From Candidatus Magasanikbacteria bacterium RIFCSPLOWO2_02_FULL_44_11 (GTDB lineage: Bacteria; Patescibacteriota; Patescibacteriia; Magasanikbacterales; GWA2-37-8): a stretch of 9,605 nucleotides of DNA. The position numbers were made by a program, and so were the translations under genes. The stretch spans positions 2,440 through 12,044 of the forward strand of contig MFQK01000001.1 of the NCBI GenBank assembly GCA_001783035.1, read 5' to 3'. The stretch's first letter is position 1. Each line of letters opens with the position of its first letter. This document shows positions 1 through 7,785 of the stretch, in pieces. The notes beneath the pieces are model-generated. The model was not told the origin of the DNA, ran no database searches, and saw only the letters and a program-made list of their open reading frames with translations.

Positions 1-3000
1 CGTAAAGTGATTCACCAATCCCGTAATGGTGTTATTGGCAGCATCAACCGTAAAGCCGCCTTCCACCGGCACATAGTCACCTGTTTCCGGCGAAAGATAC
101 ATAAGTTTTAAGTCGCTCTCGGATGCTCCGCTCGGGATACTGCTCACTAAATCGCCATAACTGATTTGAATCTCTGCATTACCATTCAAATTCTTGATCG
201 CGGAATCTCCCGTGGCACTAATCTTAAAGGCTGTGTTAGCCAACGGACTAAAGGTTTGCGTTTCAGGGGCAGTGTAGTTCTTTTCAAGATTCAAAGTAAT
301 ATTACTCGAGCCTGTTTCAAGAACACCGGATCCCGCGGTTAATTTTATACCGCTACCGGCTGAATCATTAACCGACCCACCGGCATTGGCGGCAATAATG
401 CCCGAGGTTGATGTGGGGATACGCGTGTTATCCGCGGTTAAGGTGATGTTATTACCTGTTGAATTCGAACCGGAAATACTCACCGTACCACCCTTGATAG
501 TTTTGGCATGCTTGGGACCAACCGCTGAAACTGTCCAGGCGCCTGTCGTGACCGGCAAGGAATACGTGCCGTCGGAAGCGTTAACCGCACCGGAAACAAC
601 GAGCCCCGCCGTATTTTCTGCCCAGACATACCCATTGGTCATTGGCTGTCCGGATGAATCGCGAAGCGTCCCCTCAATAGACTTATTCGCCGCCTGAAGC
701 GCGGTTTGGTCGGCGTTTTCGCCACCGAAGTCATAGGCCCCTGTCGTCATGGTAAAGCTGGCCGTCTGCGACGCTTGTCCGGGCACATACCCGGCCAGAT
801 TTGAACCAACAGAATAACTTCCCGACTTGACGTTGATACTGTACTGCCCGTTAGAATCTGTGGAAGCGGTTTGGACCACGCCGGTTGATGTGTTAGAAAA
901 CATCACCAAGGCGCCAACCAATACATCACCGCTGTTATTCTTAATAGTACCGGTTACCGTGACAAAATCCGTGGAGGTAATGCCAAGCGCGACGGTCGTT
1001 GTTGATTCGGCGGCGGCCGAACCCGTAAATTTACCAACGCCTGGCACATCGATAAAATAATTATACGTCGCGCCGCTTTCGGTATTTATTGACAGGCTTG
1101 AATCCAACCCACTTTTTTGCTTACGAATAACTTTCGTACCGTCGCTCGCGTTCTTAAGTTCAACCATCGCGTTCATGACTGAACTGCCACCGGTAAAAAG
1201 GAAGTCGGCGCGCGCCAGCGTGGCGACCGTTATATTCTGGGCTGTGTCTCCGGTTACCGCTTTGGTAGCGCTTAATTCACCATAATCCGAGTGCCACGTG
1301 CCAATACGATACGTCTTGCTGCCGGCCACCTTCATGCTATAGGCGCCACTGCTATTGGTCATAGTGCCGCGTTGCGAACCGCCCGCTACCGGACGAGAGT
1401 TGGTCGTATCCCATTCCTGCACAAAGAGCGGGGCGTTAGCCAAGTTCGAGCCGCCGACACTGACGGTACCACTTAATGTATAGCAGGTGCTGGCCGATGG
1501 GCTAAGATTTTGACTGGATTTACTTTCGGTCGTAATGGTGACTGCCAAAGAGAGCGTACCGCATATATCAGACTTATCTGGAGGTAACTCACTGCGTAAA
1601 TTCCAAACACCGGTGCCAACGAAGAGGGAATAACTTCCATCACCGGAACTTCGACCCGAAATCGTTTGACCGTTTGAAGCATTCATCCCAAAGACTGAAG
1701 CATAACCAACACCGTTTCCACTTGTGTCAAGAATCTTTCCGGAAATGGTGTAATCCGCTTTTTTGAGCGTTATAACGAACGGGTTCGCGTCGGTAATCTG
1801 TTTTCCTTGGAAATAAACATCAGGATCTGTTCCAGCGTCTGCTCCATCGGTTCGCACTTCGATTTGTTGTTCAGTAGGAGGTAAACCGTCTTTATTAGCG
1901 CCGATCATATAAGATCCATAGTCTGAAACTGCCAGACTAAACGTACCGGAAGCGTTGGTAGTGCCAAACACGGGTGCGCCAAAACCTTGGCGATGCAGGA
2001 ATACATTGACAGACTGCAGGCCGGTCGTGCCATCCGTGACTTTACCGGTGATGGTTTTATCTGCGGCGGCAAAGGTAAAGGTTATGGTGGTGCTATTGGT
2101 TGCCAGTACGGCGCCGGGCGTCTGGAAACTATTGGCAAGCGCAATAGTCGCGCTATCGGTACCAAGACCGGCCACATTTACCATAATGGGCGCGGGTGGC
2201 ACGCCAGGCAACTGCTTGGGAATGCCGCCGGAACTGCCTTTGGGCATTGATGGCCCCACACCGATTGACCACATACCGTTGGCAGGAAGTTTGATAGTGT
2301 AACCATCGGCCGCGGGAACTCCCACGGCTGAAAGTGTTTTAACGACAAATCGTCCCGGACCGCCGGCAAAAAGATCAATATCAACACCGCCAAAATTCGC
2401 GATACCGGCTAATTTAATGGTGGCGGTTACTGACCCGTTGCCGCTGCTCGCGTTGGTTAGAACAATGTTCTTGGATTGCGTTGCGCCACCGGACACGCAG
2501 ATTGGCTCCGGACTCATCTGGCCAAAGTAATCAATGTTGCTTAAAGTTACAGACGGGTCCGTCCCAAAGAAATAACAACCATCCGATAGATTGGTGTACG
2601 CGACAGATGAGCCCTCCGAGCCATCCACCGCCGAAATTTGGCCGACGGCAAGCGTCAAAGTTTTATTCATGGCACCGGAAGGGCCACCGGCGTAGAGCTG
2701 CACGGTACCCGCTACGTTTGTTGGCGTTACGGCACTGTCGGCATAGACGCGGATGTTGATGTTATTGGTTCCGGCTGATTTGATAAAGTACGGCATTGTC
2801 GTACGATTCGCTAAAACAGAACCACTGCGCGATACTTTTATATCGAGCGTGTAGCCACCTGTTGTCGGATCTTTTGGAATGGAAGGATTCGTAATTTTTC
2901 GTAAGTCGATCGTGTAACTATCCCCCGCCCCCGTGGTGCCGGAAACTCCCAAGGTCACCGTCACGGTATTGGCGCTGGCACTCACTGCCACGCCGGTGCC

Positions 3001-5976
3001 GGTGATAGTACCACCGCCCTGCATATTCATGTCTTTATTCATGGGTGACAAAGTGTCGAGAGCAGCGTTCGTTACATCAGTGCCATTGGGAAAGGTAAAT
3101 TGGACAGTATCCCCATTTTGTATCACCACGCCCGGTGAAAATTGAACCTGGAAAACATTGACGTCTTGGCTGGCTGTCTGGTTAAACGGAAAGGCGCGAT
3201 CGGCCTGCCCAAGGGCAAACTGCTCGGCGGTAAAGCTGCCAAACCCTTGCGGCTGGAATTCGCCTCCCCCGATACTGCCGGTAAAGTCGCTGGTCGGCGG
3301 CGCAAACATGCCACCGCCGCTGAATGAACCAAATGTTTTTGAGCTATCTTCAACCGGTCCGACTATACTCTGTGTCACCAAAACATTACCAGATAAATCT
3401 GTTACGCCGGCTATCGCCAGAGTAAAGGAAATGCCGCTGATTTTATCGAGATTAACGCCTTGGATCATAACCGCATTACGTCCGGCATCGTAGGTCACGA
3501 CCGTACTTCCGATAACTTTATCAGCTCCACCTTGTGTAAGTGTGATGTTTTGATGGTTGACGGTACTGCTCACCCAGTTGGTATCGACTTGCGCGTCACT
3601 ATTCATGGGTTCACTGAAGATAATTGAACAAGTGTAATCGTCACAGCGGGCTTCGGAAATGGTTGGCGCGACAGAATCAGCGGCTCCGGTTGTATATGTA
3701 TACGTTCCGGTGGCGATCCTGTTGCCGGCCAAATCTTTTACACCGTTTCCAAGTACCAGCGTATAGACCGTATTCGGGGCCAAAACACTCGTTGGAATAA
3801 CCATTAAATTATTTTTCCCGGAGTCATAGTCGGTTTTTATACCAACCGATGTACCGGCACGACTAAACGTTATGTTAGTATTATTAATAGTAATAAAATC
3901 GAGCTGCTCGCTAAAGCCAAAATCAAACTTTTTACTCACGGCTAAATTAACCGAATTATTTGCTACCATGGGGTAAATGGTCGGTGCTGTTTCGTCGTTT
4001 GAACCACTTACTTTGAAGAATGAACTAAAAGCGATCTGACTGGCTTGATCGGGTGGACGCATAGTAATACCGCTTGGGTTCGCCACCGCGCCTTTGATGC
4101 GTAATTCATATTCATGATCACTGATTAACGCGCTGGCCGGTGTTATAGCAACAAAACGTTTCTCATTAGAGTCGAGTGATACACCGCTTAAACTCACTGT
4201 CGAATTACCGGTCGTTCGATCAACCAAATTGACATTCGCGGTATTGATCGTCGCGCTGTCCATGGCCTGGTCAAATTCAACAATAATTTTTATATTTGGG
4301 GCCGCGGTAACGCCGGGAGCAGGCACCATTGAGCGAACGTACGGTGGCATAAATTGTCCGCTTGTACCCAAGGTAAATTCACCCGCGCCAAAGATGCCGC
4401 CACCGGTCGTAAACGAAATTTTATGTCCGCCACCGGGACGATTGCTATTTATAGATTGACCGCCTTGATTGGTCACTTTTTCGGTGATGACAAACGTGTA
4501 AAAAATGTTCGTGGCTAAATTAGTGGCCGGAACAAATAAAATAACGTTGGTATCCTGCGAAGGAAGTGAAGAACATCCAGCCGAACTACTCGTTTCGCAA
4601 TAGACTACCGACCCAGCCACCTTGGTGGTGCCATCATCTGTTGTCAGATAACTGTTACTGCCCGCGTCGGCGGCGTTGTTGTCATTGATAGTCGAAGCCG
4701 ACATTGGCTGCGACAAACCAACGCGGATCTTTTCTGCTTGCGGAACATTATTTGAACCTTCAGGGGGGCCGGAAAATATTACGATCGGACTACCGCCGCC
4801 ACCTATTGATCCTCCGCCGCCGCTAAAGAAACCACACGTCCCTGCATTGAGATTAAAATCAATTCCGGTTTTATTGACGGTCGAAATGGTTTCGAAACGA
4901 GCATTGCGACAATAACCTGGTTTGAAAGCGGTAAAATCAAACGCGTCATTATCCGGTAATCCCTGCAAAATATAATTACCCGAGGCGTCGGTCGTTGTGG
5001 CGTTCAACGCAAAACCGGCCGGGAAAACCTTGGCCCCGCTCACGCCGACACCGCCATTTGCTATCGTGCCGGCTACGGAACGTGAACCTTGGGCAACGGT
5101 ATTAACCGTAAAAGGGCTGCTTTGACAGCTAGAGGTAGAGTTCGCGGAAGGATTCGAACAGAAAAAGCGCGCATTGCCGACACGATCACGCGCAATAATA
5201 TAATATTGAAAAGCCCCGCCGGCATTGGGAACGGCAGCGGCAGGAATGGTAAACTTAAACAATGAACCGGCTATCTGCACGCCGCTCGTTGCGGTGGCGC
5301 TCACCGCTACGTTTGAACCGTAATAAAGATCTAGATATTCACCGCCGTCATCGGTCGTGTTTGCGAACTGGACATCAAGTGTTTGATCGTCAAAGACCAT
5401 CGCGTTGATCACGGCATTGGTGGCAGCGACAGCTCCATGCGCTGGCATATGATCAATTTGCGGAGCGGTTAGATCGACAGGAATGTCGAAGGCGTTCTCG
5501 TAGGAAATCGCCGTTGATGAAACAAGAGTCGGTACCGTTGATGAAACATATACCCAGGCAACATAGGAAGTGTCGGTTACAAAGGTCTGATTATTACTGT
5601 CTTTCAAAATAAATTGAGGCAAGGTGAAATCAGCAAAACTGTGCTGATTAAAAAAACCGACCGGCATACAAACACCTCCGGGACTACCCGTGCAAGCGCT
5701 TCCCAGCGTTGTCGTAGTAAGGTTAATTGTCGATGAAACGATATATATATGCGTAAACTGATAGCCGGCCGGCTCGGTGCCCGGCGTCCAGGTGACACGA
5801 AAGTCACGACCATCGAGCCCAAAACCGGTGGTGTCGTTGTCTACGACCGCGACGTTGGTTACCGCCCGAGCAAATAATTGCGGAAACAACACCGTGATTA
5901 ATCCAACAATCGCCGCGCCGATCGCCAGCACATAAATTAATTTTCGACGGTTTGTTTCCATGATGTTGCTTACCAT
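1..5976 (-). CDS. Giant modular secreted surface protein (Big_5 Ig-like and carboxypeptidase-regulatory-like repeats), C-terminus outside window
   Basis: I checked the frame triplet by triplet: 1,992 codons with no stop, running off the window edge. Residues 1-38 form a signal peptide: basic NRRK at 9-12, hydrophobic 13-31, and ARA before a likely cleavage after 38. Next come beta-sandwich, fibronectin-like segments (about 39-290), a carboxypeptidase-regulatory-like module (about 297-375), and four SbsA-type Ig-like (Big_5) repeats (about 399-525, 543-652, 661-762, 766-879) with signatures such as IRVGLSQPMSASTIN and CSIIFSEPMN. Two or more unassigned beta domains follow (about 930-1300), then five more carboxypeptidase-regulatory-like modules (about 1307-1850) with motifs such as SNGQYSINV and SDGTYSLPV. 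The last visible segment ends in GLVNHFT, a pattern seen at the end of surface beta domains. No catalytic motif is visible. A role as cell-surface stalk, adhesin or S-layer-associated protein is inferred. ATG at 5961 (residue 6) is an alternative start. Confidence 0.88.
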   Translation of the reverse strand, partial: MVSNIMETNRRKLIYVLAIGAAIVGLITVLFPQLFARAVTNVAVVDNDTTGFGLDGRDFRVTWTPGTEPAGYQFTHIYIVSSTINLTTTTLGSACTGSPGGVCMPVGFFNQHSFADFTLPQFILKDSNNQTFVTDTSYVAWVYVSSTVPTLVSSTAISYENAFDIPVDLTAPQIDHMPAHGAVAATNAVINAMVFDDQTLDVQFANTTDDGGEYLDLYYGSNVAVSATATSGVQIAGSLFKFTIPAAAVPNAGGAFQYYIIARDRVGNARFFCSNPSANSTSSCQSSPFTVNTVAQGSRSVAGTIANGGVGVSGAKVFPAGFALNATTTDASGNYILQGLPDNDAFDFTAFKPGYCRNARFETISTVNKTGIDFNLNAGTCGFFSGGGGSIGGGGSPIVIFSGPPEGSNNVPQAEKIRVGLSQPMSASTINDNNAADAGSNSYLTTDDGTTKVAGSVVYCETSSSAGCSSLPSQDTNVILFVPATNLATNIFYTFVITEKVTNQGGQSINSNRPGGGHKISFTTGGGIFGAGEFTLGTSGQFMPPYVRSMVPAPGVTAAPNIKIIVEFDQAMDSATINTANVNLVDRTTGNSTVSLSGVSLDSNEKRFVAITPASALISDHEYELRIKGAVANPSGITMRPPDQASQIAFSSFFKVSGSNDETAPTIYPMVANNSVNLAVSKKFDFGFSEQLDFITINNTNITFSRAGTSVGIKTDYDSGKNNLMVIPTSVLAPNTVYTLVLGNGVKDLAGNRIATGTYTYTTGAADSVAPTISEARCDDYTCSIIFSEPMNSDAQVDTNWVSSTVNHQNITLTQGGADKVIGSTVVTYDAGRNAVMIQGVNLDKISGISFTLAIAGVTDLSGNVLVTQSIVGPVEDSSKTFGSFSGGGMFAPPTSDFTGSIGGGEFQPQGFGSFTAEQFALGQADRAFPFNQTASQDVNVFQVQFSPGVVIQNGDTVQFTFPNGTDVTNAALDTLSPMNKDMNMQGGGTITGTGVAVSASANTVTVTLGVSGTTGAGDSYTIDLRKITNPSIPKDPTTGGYTLDIKVSRSGSVLANRTTMPYFIKSAGTNNINIRVYADSAVTPTNVAGTVQLYAGGPSGAMNKTLTLAVGQISAVDGSEGSSVAYTNLSDGCYFFGTDPSVTLSNIDYFGQMSPEPICVSGGATQSKNIVLTNASSGNGSVTATIKLAGIANFGGVDIDLFAGGPGRFVVKTLSAVGVPAADGYTIKLPANGMWSIGVGPSMPKGSSGGIPKQLPGVPPAPIMVNVAGLGTDSATIALANSFQTPGAVLATNSTTITFTFAAADKTITGKVTDGTTGLQSVNVFLHRQGFGAPVFGTTNASGTFSLAVSDYGSYMIGANKDGLPPTEQQIEVRTDGADAGTDPDVYFQGKQITDANPFVITLKKADYTISGKILDTSGNGVGYASVFGMNASNGQTISGRSSGDGSYSLFVGTGVWNLRSELPPDKSDICGTLSLAVTITTESKSSQNLSPSASTCYTLSGTVSVGGSNLANAPLFVQEWDTTNSRPVAGGSQRGTMTNSSGAYSMKVAGSKTYRIGTWHSDYGELSATKAVTGDTAQNITVATLARADFLFTGGSSVMNAMVELKNASDGTKVIRKQKSGLDSSLSINTESGATYNYFIDVPGVGKFTGSAAAESTTTVALGITSTDFVTVTGTIKNNSGDVLVGALVMFSNTSTGVVQTASTDSNGQYSINVKSGSYSVGSNLAGYVPGQASQTASFTMTTGAYDFGGENADQTALQAANKSIEGTLRDSSGQPMTNGYVWAENTAGLVVSGAVNASDGTYSLPVTTGAWTVSAVGPKHAKTIKGGTVSISGSNSTGNNITLTADNTRIPTSTSGIIAANAGGSVNDSAGSGIKLTAGSGVLETGSSNITLNLEKNYTAPETQTFSPLANTAFKISATGDSAIKNLNGNAEIQISYGDLVSSIPSGASESDLKLMYLSPETGDYVPVEGGFTVDAANNTITGLVNHFT
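5862..5976 (-). other. Signal peptide of the surface protein
   Basis: Residues 1-38 show a basic n-region (R10, R11, K12), a hydrophobic core from L13 to F31 and the small-residue motif A36-R37-A38 before V39. This fits a Sec signal peptide cut by signal peptidase I. No lipobox cysteine is present, so it is not a lipoprotein signal. The hydrophobic core could alternatively stay uncleaved as an N-terminal anchor. Confidence 0.75.
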
Positions 5977-5989
5977 AATAAAAAAATAA

Positions 5990-6012
5990 ACCACCTGTCT
6001 ATAGATGGTGGT
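5990..6012 (-). promoter_or_regulatory. Hairpin plus U-rich tract at the start of the surface-protein gene (attenuator or ribosome-site cover)
   Basis: Read on the minus strand, ACCACC (6012-6007) pairs perfectly with GGTGGT (5995-5990) across an 11-base loop. It is followed at once by a tract of mostly T (5989-5977) and then the ATG at 5976. The only Shine-Dalgarno-like bases, AGGTG, overlap the descending arm of this stem. The layout is that of an intrinsic terminator or attenuator, or of a hairpin hiding the ribosome site. Which one applies cannot be told from sequence. Confidence 0.5.
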
Positions 6013-6079
6013 ATATACTATTAGTAAATTTATAAAAAACTTTTAATAAATTGTGAGATAGATTAACAAACATATTTTG

Positions 6080-6088
6080 ATTATAGCA
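6080..6088 (-). promoter_or_regulatory. Extended -10 promoter for the surface-protein gene
   Basis: The minus strand reads TGCTATAAT, a perfect TGnTATAAT extended -10 element. No good -35 hexamer lies 16-18 bases upstream, which is usual for extended -10 promoters. Transcription would begin near 6073, giving a leader of about 97 bases that contains the hairpin at 6012-5990. Confidence 0.7.
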
Positions 6089-6116
6089 CATCTACGATTG
6101 TCGTCGGAACTAATGG

Positions 6117-6125
6117 TGTGGATAA
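6117..6125 (-). other. Single perfect DnaA-box-like 9-mer
   Basis: The minus strand reads TTATCCACA, the consensus DnaA box. It lies between the two divergent genes, upstream of both. Only one copy is visible, so this is not evidence for an origin. It could be a regulatory DnaA site or chance. Confidence 0.3.
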
Positions 6126-6132
6126 CTTTAGC

Positions 6133-6160
6133 TTTTGTTGTTTATGAATTTTGTTGTTTA
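6133..6160 (+). repeat. 12-bp direct repeat upstream of trpS
   Basis: TTTTGTTGTTTA occurs twice, at 6133-6144 and 6149-6160, with a 16-base period. Both copies lie 50-80 bases before the trpS start codon. Such spacing could be a regulator site, but T-rich sequence makes chance repetition plausible. Confidence 0.45.
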
Positions 6161-6164
6161 AGCA

Positions 6165-6196
6165 TTGGCGAAAGACGGCTGATCTGTTAGTATAAA
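6165..6196 (+). promoter_or_regulatory. trpS: Possible trpS promoter
   Basis: TATAAA at 6191-6196 (or TAGTAT at 6188-6193) is a plausible -10, with TTGGCG at 6165-6170 as a weak -35. The spacer is 17 bases for TAGTAT and 20 for TATAAA. The start codon at 6214 would then lie only about 10-15 bases after the transcription start. No Shine-Dalgarno sequence and no T-box leader is visible. Confidence 0.35.
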
Positions 6197-6213
6197 GATA
6201 CTTAATTTTATCT

Positions 6214-7197
6214 ATGTCAAAACCCGTCATCATTTCAGGTATTCAACCGACCGGCAATTTACATATTGGTAATTATCTTGGAGCGGTAAAAAAATGGGTG
6301 GAGCTGCAAAATTCCGGCAAATATGATTTGTATATTTTTGTCGCTGATCTGCACGCCCTCACCGGCAACCAAACTGCCGATAACCGTCGCCACCAAATTC
6401 TGGTCGCCGCCGCCGAGCTCATCGCCGCCGGAATTGATCCTAAAAAAACTACCCTCTTCATCCAATCGCATATTCCCGAGCACGCCGAGCTGGCTTGGAT
6501 TTTTAACACCGTCACGCCGGTCGCGGAGCTTTATCGCATGACGCAATTCAAAGATAAGTCGGTGAACCAAGATAAAAATATCAACACGGGTCTACTCACT
6601 TATCCGGTTCTTCAAGCGGCCGATGTTCTTTTATATAAAGCGACACAAGTGCCGGTTGGCTTGGATCAAGTGCAGCACCTTGAACTGACACGCGACATTG
6701 CTCGCTGGTTTAACAATCGTTATGGCGAATTTTTCCCGGAAGTAAAACCACTCCTCACCAACGTTCCGAAAGTCATGAGCCTGCTCGAGCCGACTAAAAA
6801 GATGAGTAAAAGTTTAGGACAAGGACAAGTTATTGAAATGGCTGACGATCCGGACACCATCCTCAAAAAACTCAAAAAGGCAATCACGGCGACCGAAGGC
6901 GGCGCCAAAGCGCCCGGAGCGCAAAACTTATTGTTACTTTTAGAGCACTTTGGCGGTAGTAACTATCAGGACTTTGCCAAAGCCGAAAAGGCTGGTACCA
7001 TACAATACGGCGATTTGAAGCAGGCTTTAGCCGAGGCCATTGCCGATACGTTTGCCGCTTTCCGCGTCCGCCGTCAAAAACTGCTCGACAATGAAACAGA
7101 CGAATTGGCGGCGATCTTGAAAACAGGCGGCGCCAAAGCGCGTCGCGCGGCAGAAAAAACAATCGCCGAAGTTCGTACGCTTGTTGGCCTACGTTAA
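6214..7197 (+). CDS. trpS: Tryptophan--tRNA ligase (TrpRS)
   Basis: A 327-residue class I aminoacyl-tRNA synthetase that charges tRNA-Trp with tryptophan using ATP, in the cytoplasm. The N-terminal Rossmann domain carries the HIGH-type signature as HIGN at residues 17-20, within the TrpRS pattern QPTGNLHIGNYLGA. FIQSHIPEHAEL (82-93), TYPVLQAADVLLY (129-141) and PVGLDQVQHLELTRDIA (147-163) are typical TrpRS substrate-pocket segments. The KMSKS loop is at 196-200. The rest is the helical, anticodon-facing C-terminal domain. Length is normal for compact bacterial TrpRS and no key motif is missing. The start is fixed by the N-terminal motif spacing. It is divergent from the surface-protein gene, and the membrane-protein gene follows 70 bases later with no terminator between, so the two may be co-transcribed. 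Confidence 0.97.
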   Translation: MSKPVIISGIQPTGNLHIGNYLGAVKKWVELQNSGKYDLYIFVADLHALTGNQTADNRRHQILVAAAELIAAGIDPKKTTLFIQSHIPEHAELAWIFNTVTPVAELYRMTQFKDKSVNQDKNINTGLLTYPVLQAADVLLYKATQVPVGLDQVQHLELTRDIARWFNNRYGEFFPEVKPLLTNVPKVMSLLEPTKKMSKSLGQGQVIEMADDPDTILKKLKKAITATEGGAKAPGAQNLLLLLEHFGGSNYQDFAKAEKAGTIQYGDLKQALAEAIADTFAAFRVRRQKLLDNETDELAAILKTGGAKARRAAEKTIAEVRTLVGLR

Positions 7198-7199
7198 AC

Positions 7200-7218
7200 T
7201 ACAGGCAGTCTGCCCGTA
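7200..7218. repeat. 19-bp imperfect palindrome after trpS
   Basis: TAC, one base, GGCAG, T, CTGCC, one base, GTA are symmetric about 7209 with one mismatched pair (7203/7215). The one-base centre is too tight for an RNA hairpin and there is no T tract, so it is not a terminator. It could be a dimer-binding DNA site before the next gene. GGCAGTCT and TACCGT recur at 7796-7810. Confidence 0.35.
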
Positions 7219-7267
7219 CCGTAATCGTGCAATCCAAAAAATTGTCTAAATATTAACTATAAAAACT

Positions 7268-7642
7268 ATGGACGCCCCCACCCCCAAAACGCAGCTAATC
7301 AAAAATATTTATTTGTACCTCGTTTCATTCGTGTCGTTGTTCATGATCGTCTTTTCCGTTGCCGGCATGGTGAACCTCGCGCTTCGGACCTATATTTTTA
7401 CCAAAGCTGACAAAAATTATTACGGCTATCCTGAACCAGCCTGTCCGGAACCAACTCCTCCAGCCAAGATGACTGATTCGCAAGTCAAACCTACCTGTAC
7501 CAGTAAAGAAGAACGCGAAAAAATGGATGCTGAAAACCGCTCCGCCCAGCGCCAGCGCGACATGGTCCAATATGTGTCCATGCTGATCGTTAGTATGCCG
7601 CTCTTTGCCTACCACTGGATGATTATTCGACGTAAAGAATAA
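7268..7642 (+). CDS. Small two-helix membrane protein of unknown function
   Basis: A 124-residue protein with two hydrophobic helices, about 14-38 (IYLYLVSFVSLFMIVFSVAG) and 99-119 (MVQYVSMLIVSMPLFAYHW). Lysines before helix 1 and the terminal IIRRKE put both ends in the cytoplasm by the positive-inside rule. The loop of about 60 residues (39-98) then faces outside. That loop has a Pro-rich patch (PEPACPEPTPP), two cysteines (59 and 77) that could form a disulfide, and a charged, coiled-coil-like stretch (79-98). It recalls the DUF5671-like and related small membrane proteins common in Patescibacteria, but I cannot assign a family with confidence. It sits 70 bases after trpS and before a terminator. 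No clear Shine-Dalgarno is seen. A function cannot be given. Confidence 0.85.
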   Translation: MDAPTPKTQLIKNIYLYLVSFVSLFMIVFSVAGMVNLALRTYIFTKADKNYYGYPEPACPEPTPPAKMTDSQVKPTCTSKEEREKMDAENRSAQRQRDMVQYVSMLIVSMPLFAYHWMIIRRKE

Positions 7643-7644
7643 CT

Positions 7645-7731
7645 ATGTCTCGAGAAACCAGACCGAGGCCCGTGTTGGGTTGGCTGAAAGCGAAGACCCA
7701 GGCGAGCAGTACAAACACAAACGATCGGTAA
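7645..7731 (+). CDS. Possible 28-residue small ORF
   Basis: ATG lies two bases after the stop of the membrane-protein gene, and the frame runs 28 residues to TAA (MSRETRPRPVLGWLKAKTQA, then eight more). It is basic, with no transmembrane segment. The tight spacing suggests translational coupling. Directly after the stop, the +1 frame continues as a strongly basic stretch (GKAKIKTKALNKRP) up to the terminator hairpin, so a frameshifted or decayed longer basic peptide is also possible. The ORF is short enough to be chance. Confidence 0.3.
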   Translation: MSRETRPRPVLGWLKAKTQASSTNTNDR

Positions 7732-7759
7732 AGCCAAAATTAAAACGAAAGCGCTAAAC

Positions 7760-7785
7760 AAACGTCCCTGAAAAGGGACGTTTTT
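7760..7785 (+). terminator. Intrinsic terminator of the trpS/membrane-protein unit
   Basis: AAACGTCCC (7760-7768) and GGGACGTTT (7775-7783) form a perfect 9-bp stem with a 6-base loop (TGAAAA), running into TTTTT. This is a textbook Rho-independent terminator on the plus strand. It separates the upstream genes from the sigma-factor unit. Confidence 0.9.

Noticed and set aside
386..5822. Many plus- and minus-strand open frames of 60-115 codons within 1-5976
   Set aside because: They overlap one continuous minus-strand frame with coherent surface-protein domains; their translations are low-complexity shadows without recognisable motifs.
5977..6213. Possible replication origin (AT-rich region with a DnaA box)
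   Set aside because: Only one DnaA box is present and neither dnaA nor other origin-linked genes are nearby.
7242..7263. TTGTCT and TATAAA as a promoter for the membrane-protein gene
   Set aside because: The spacer is only 10 bases and the implied transcription start falls at or after the ATG.
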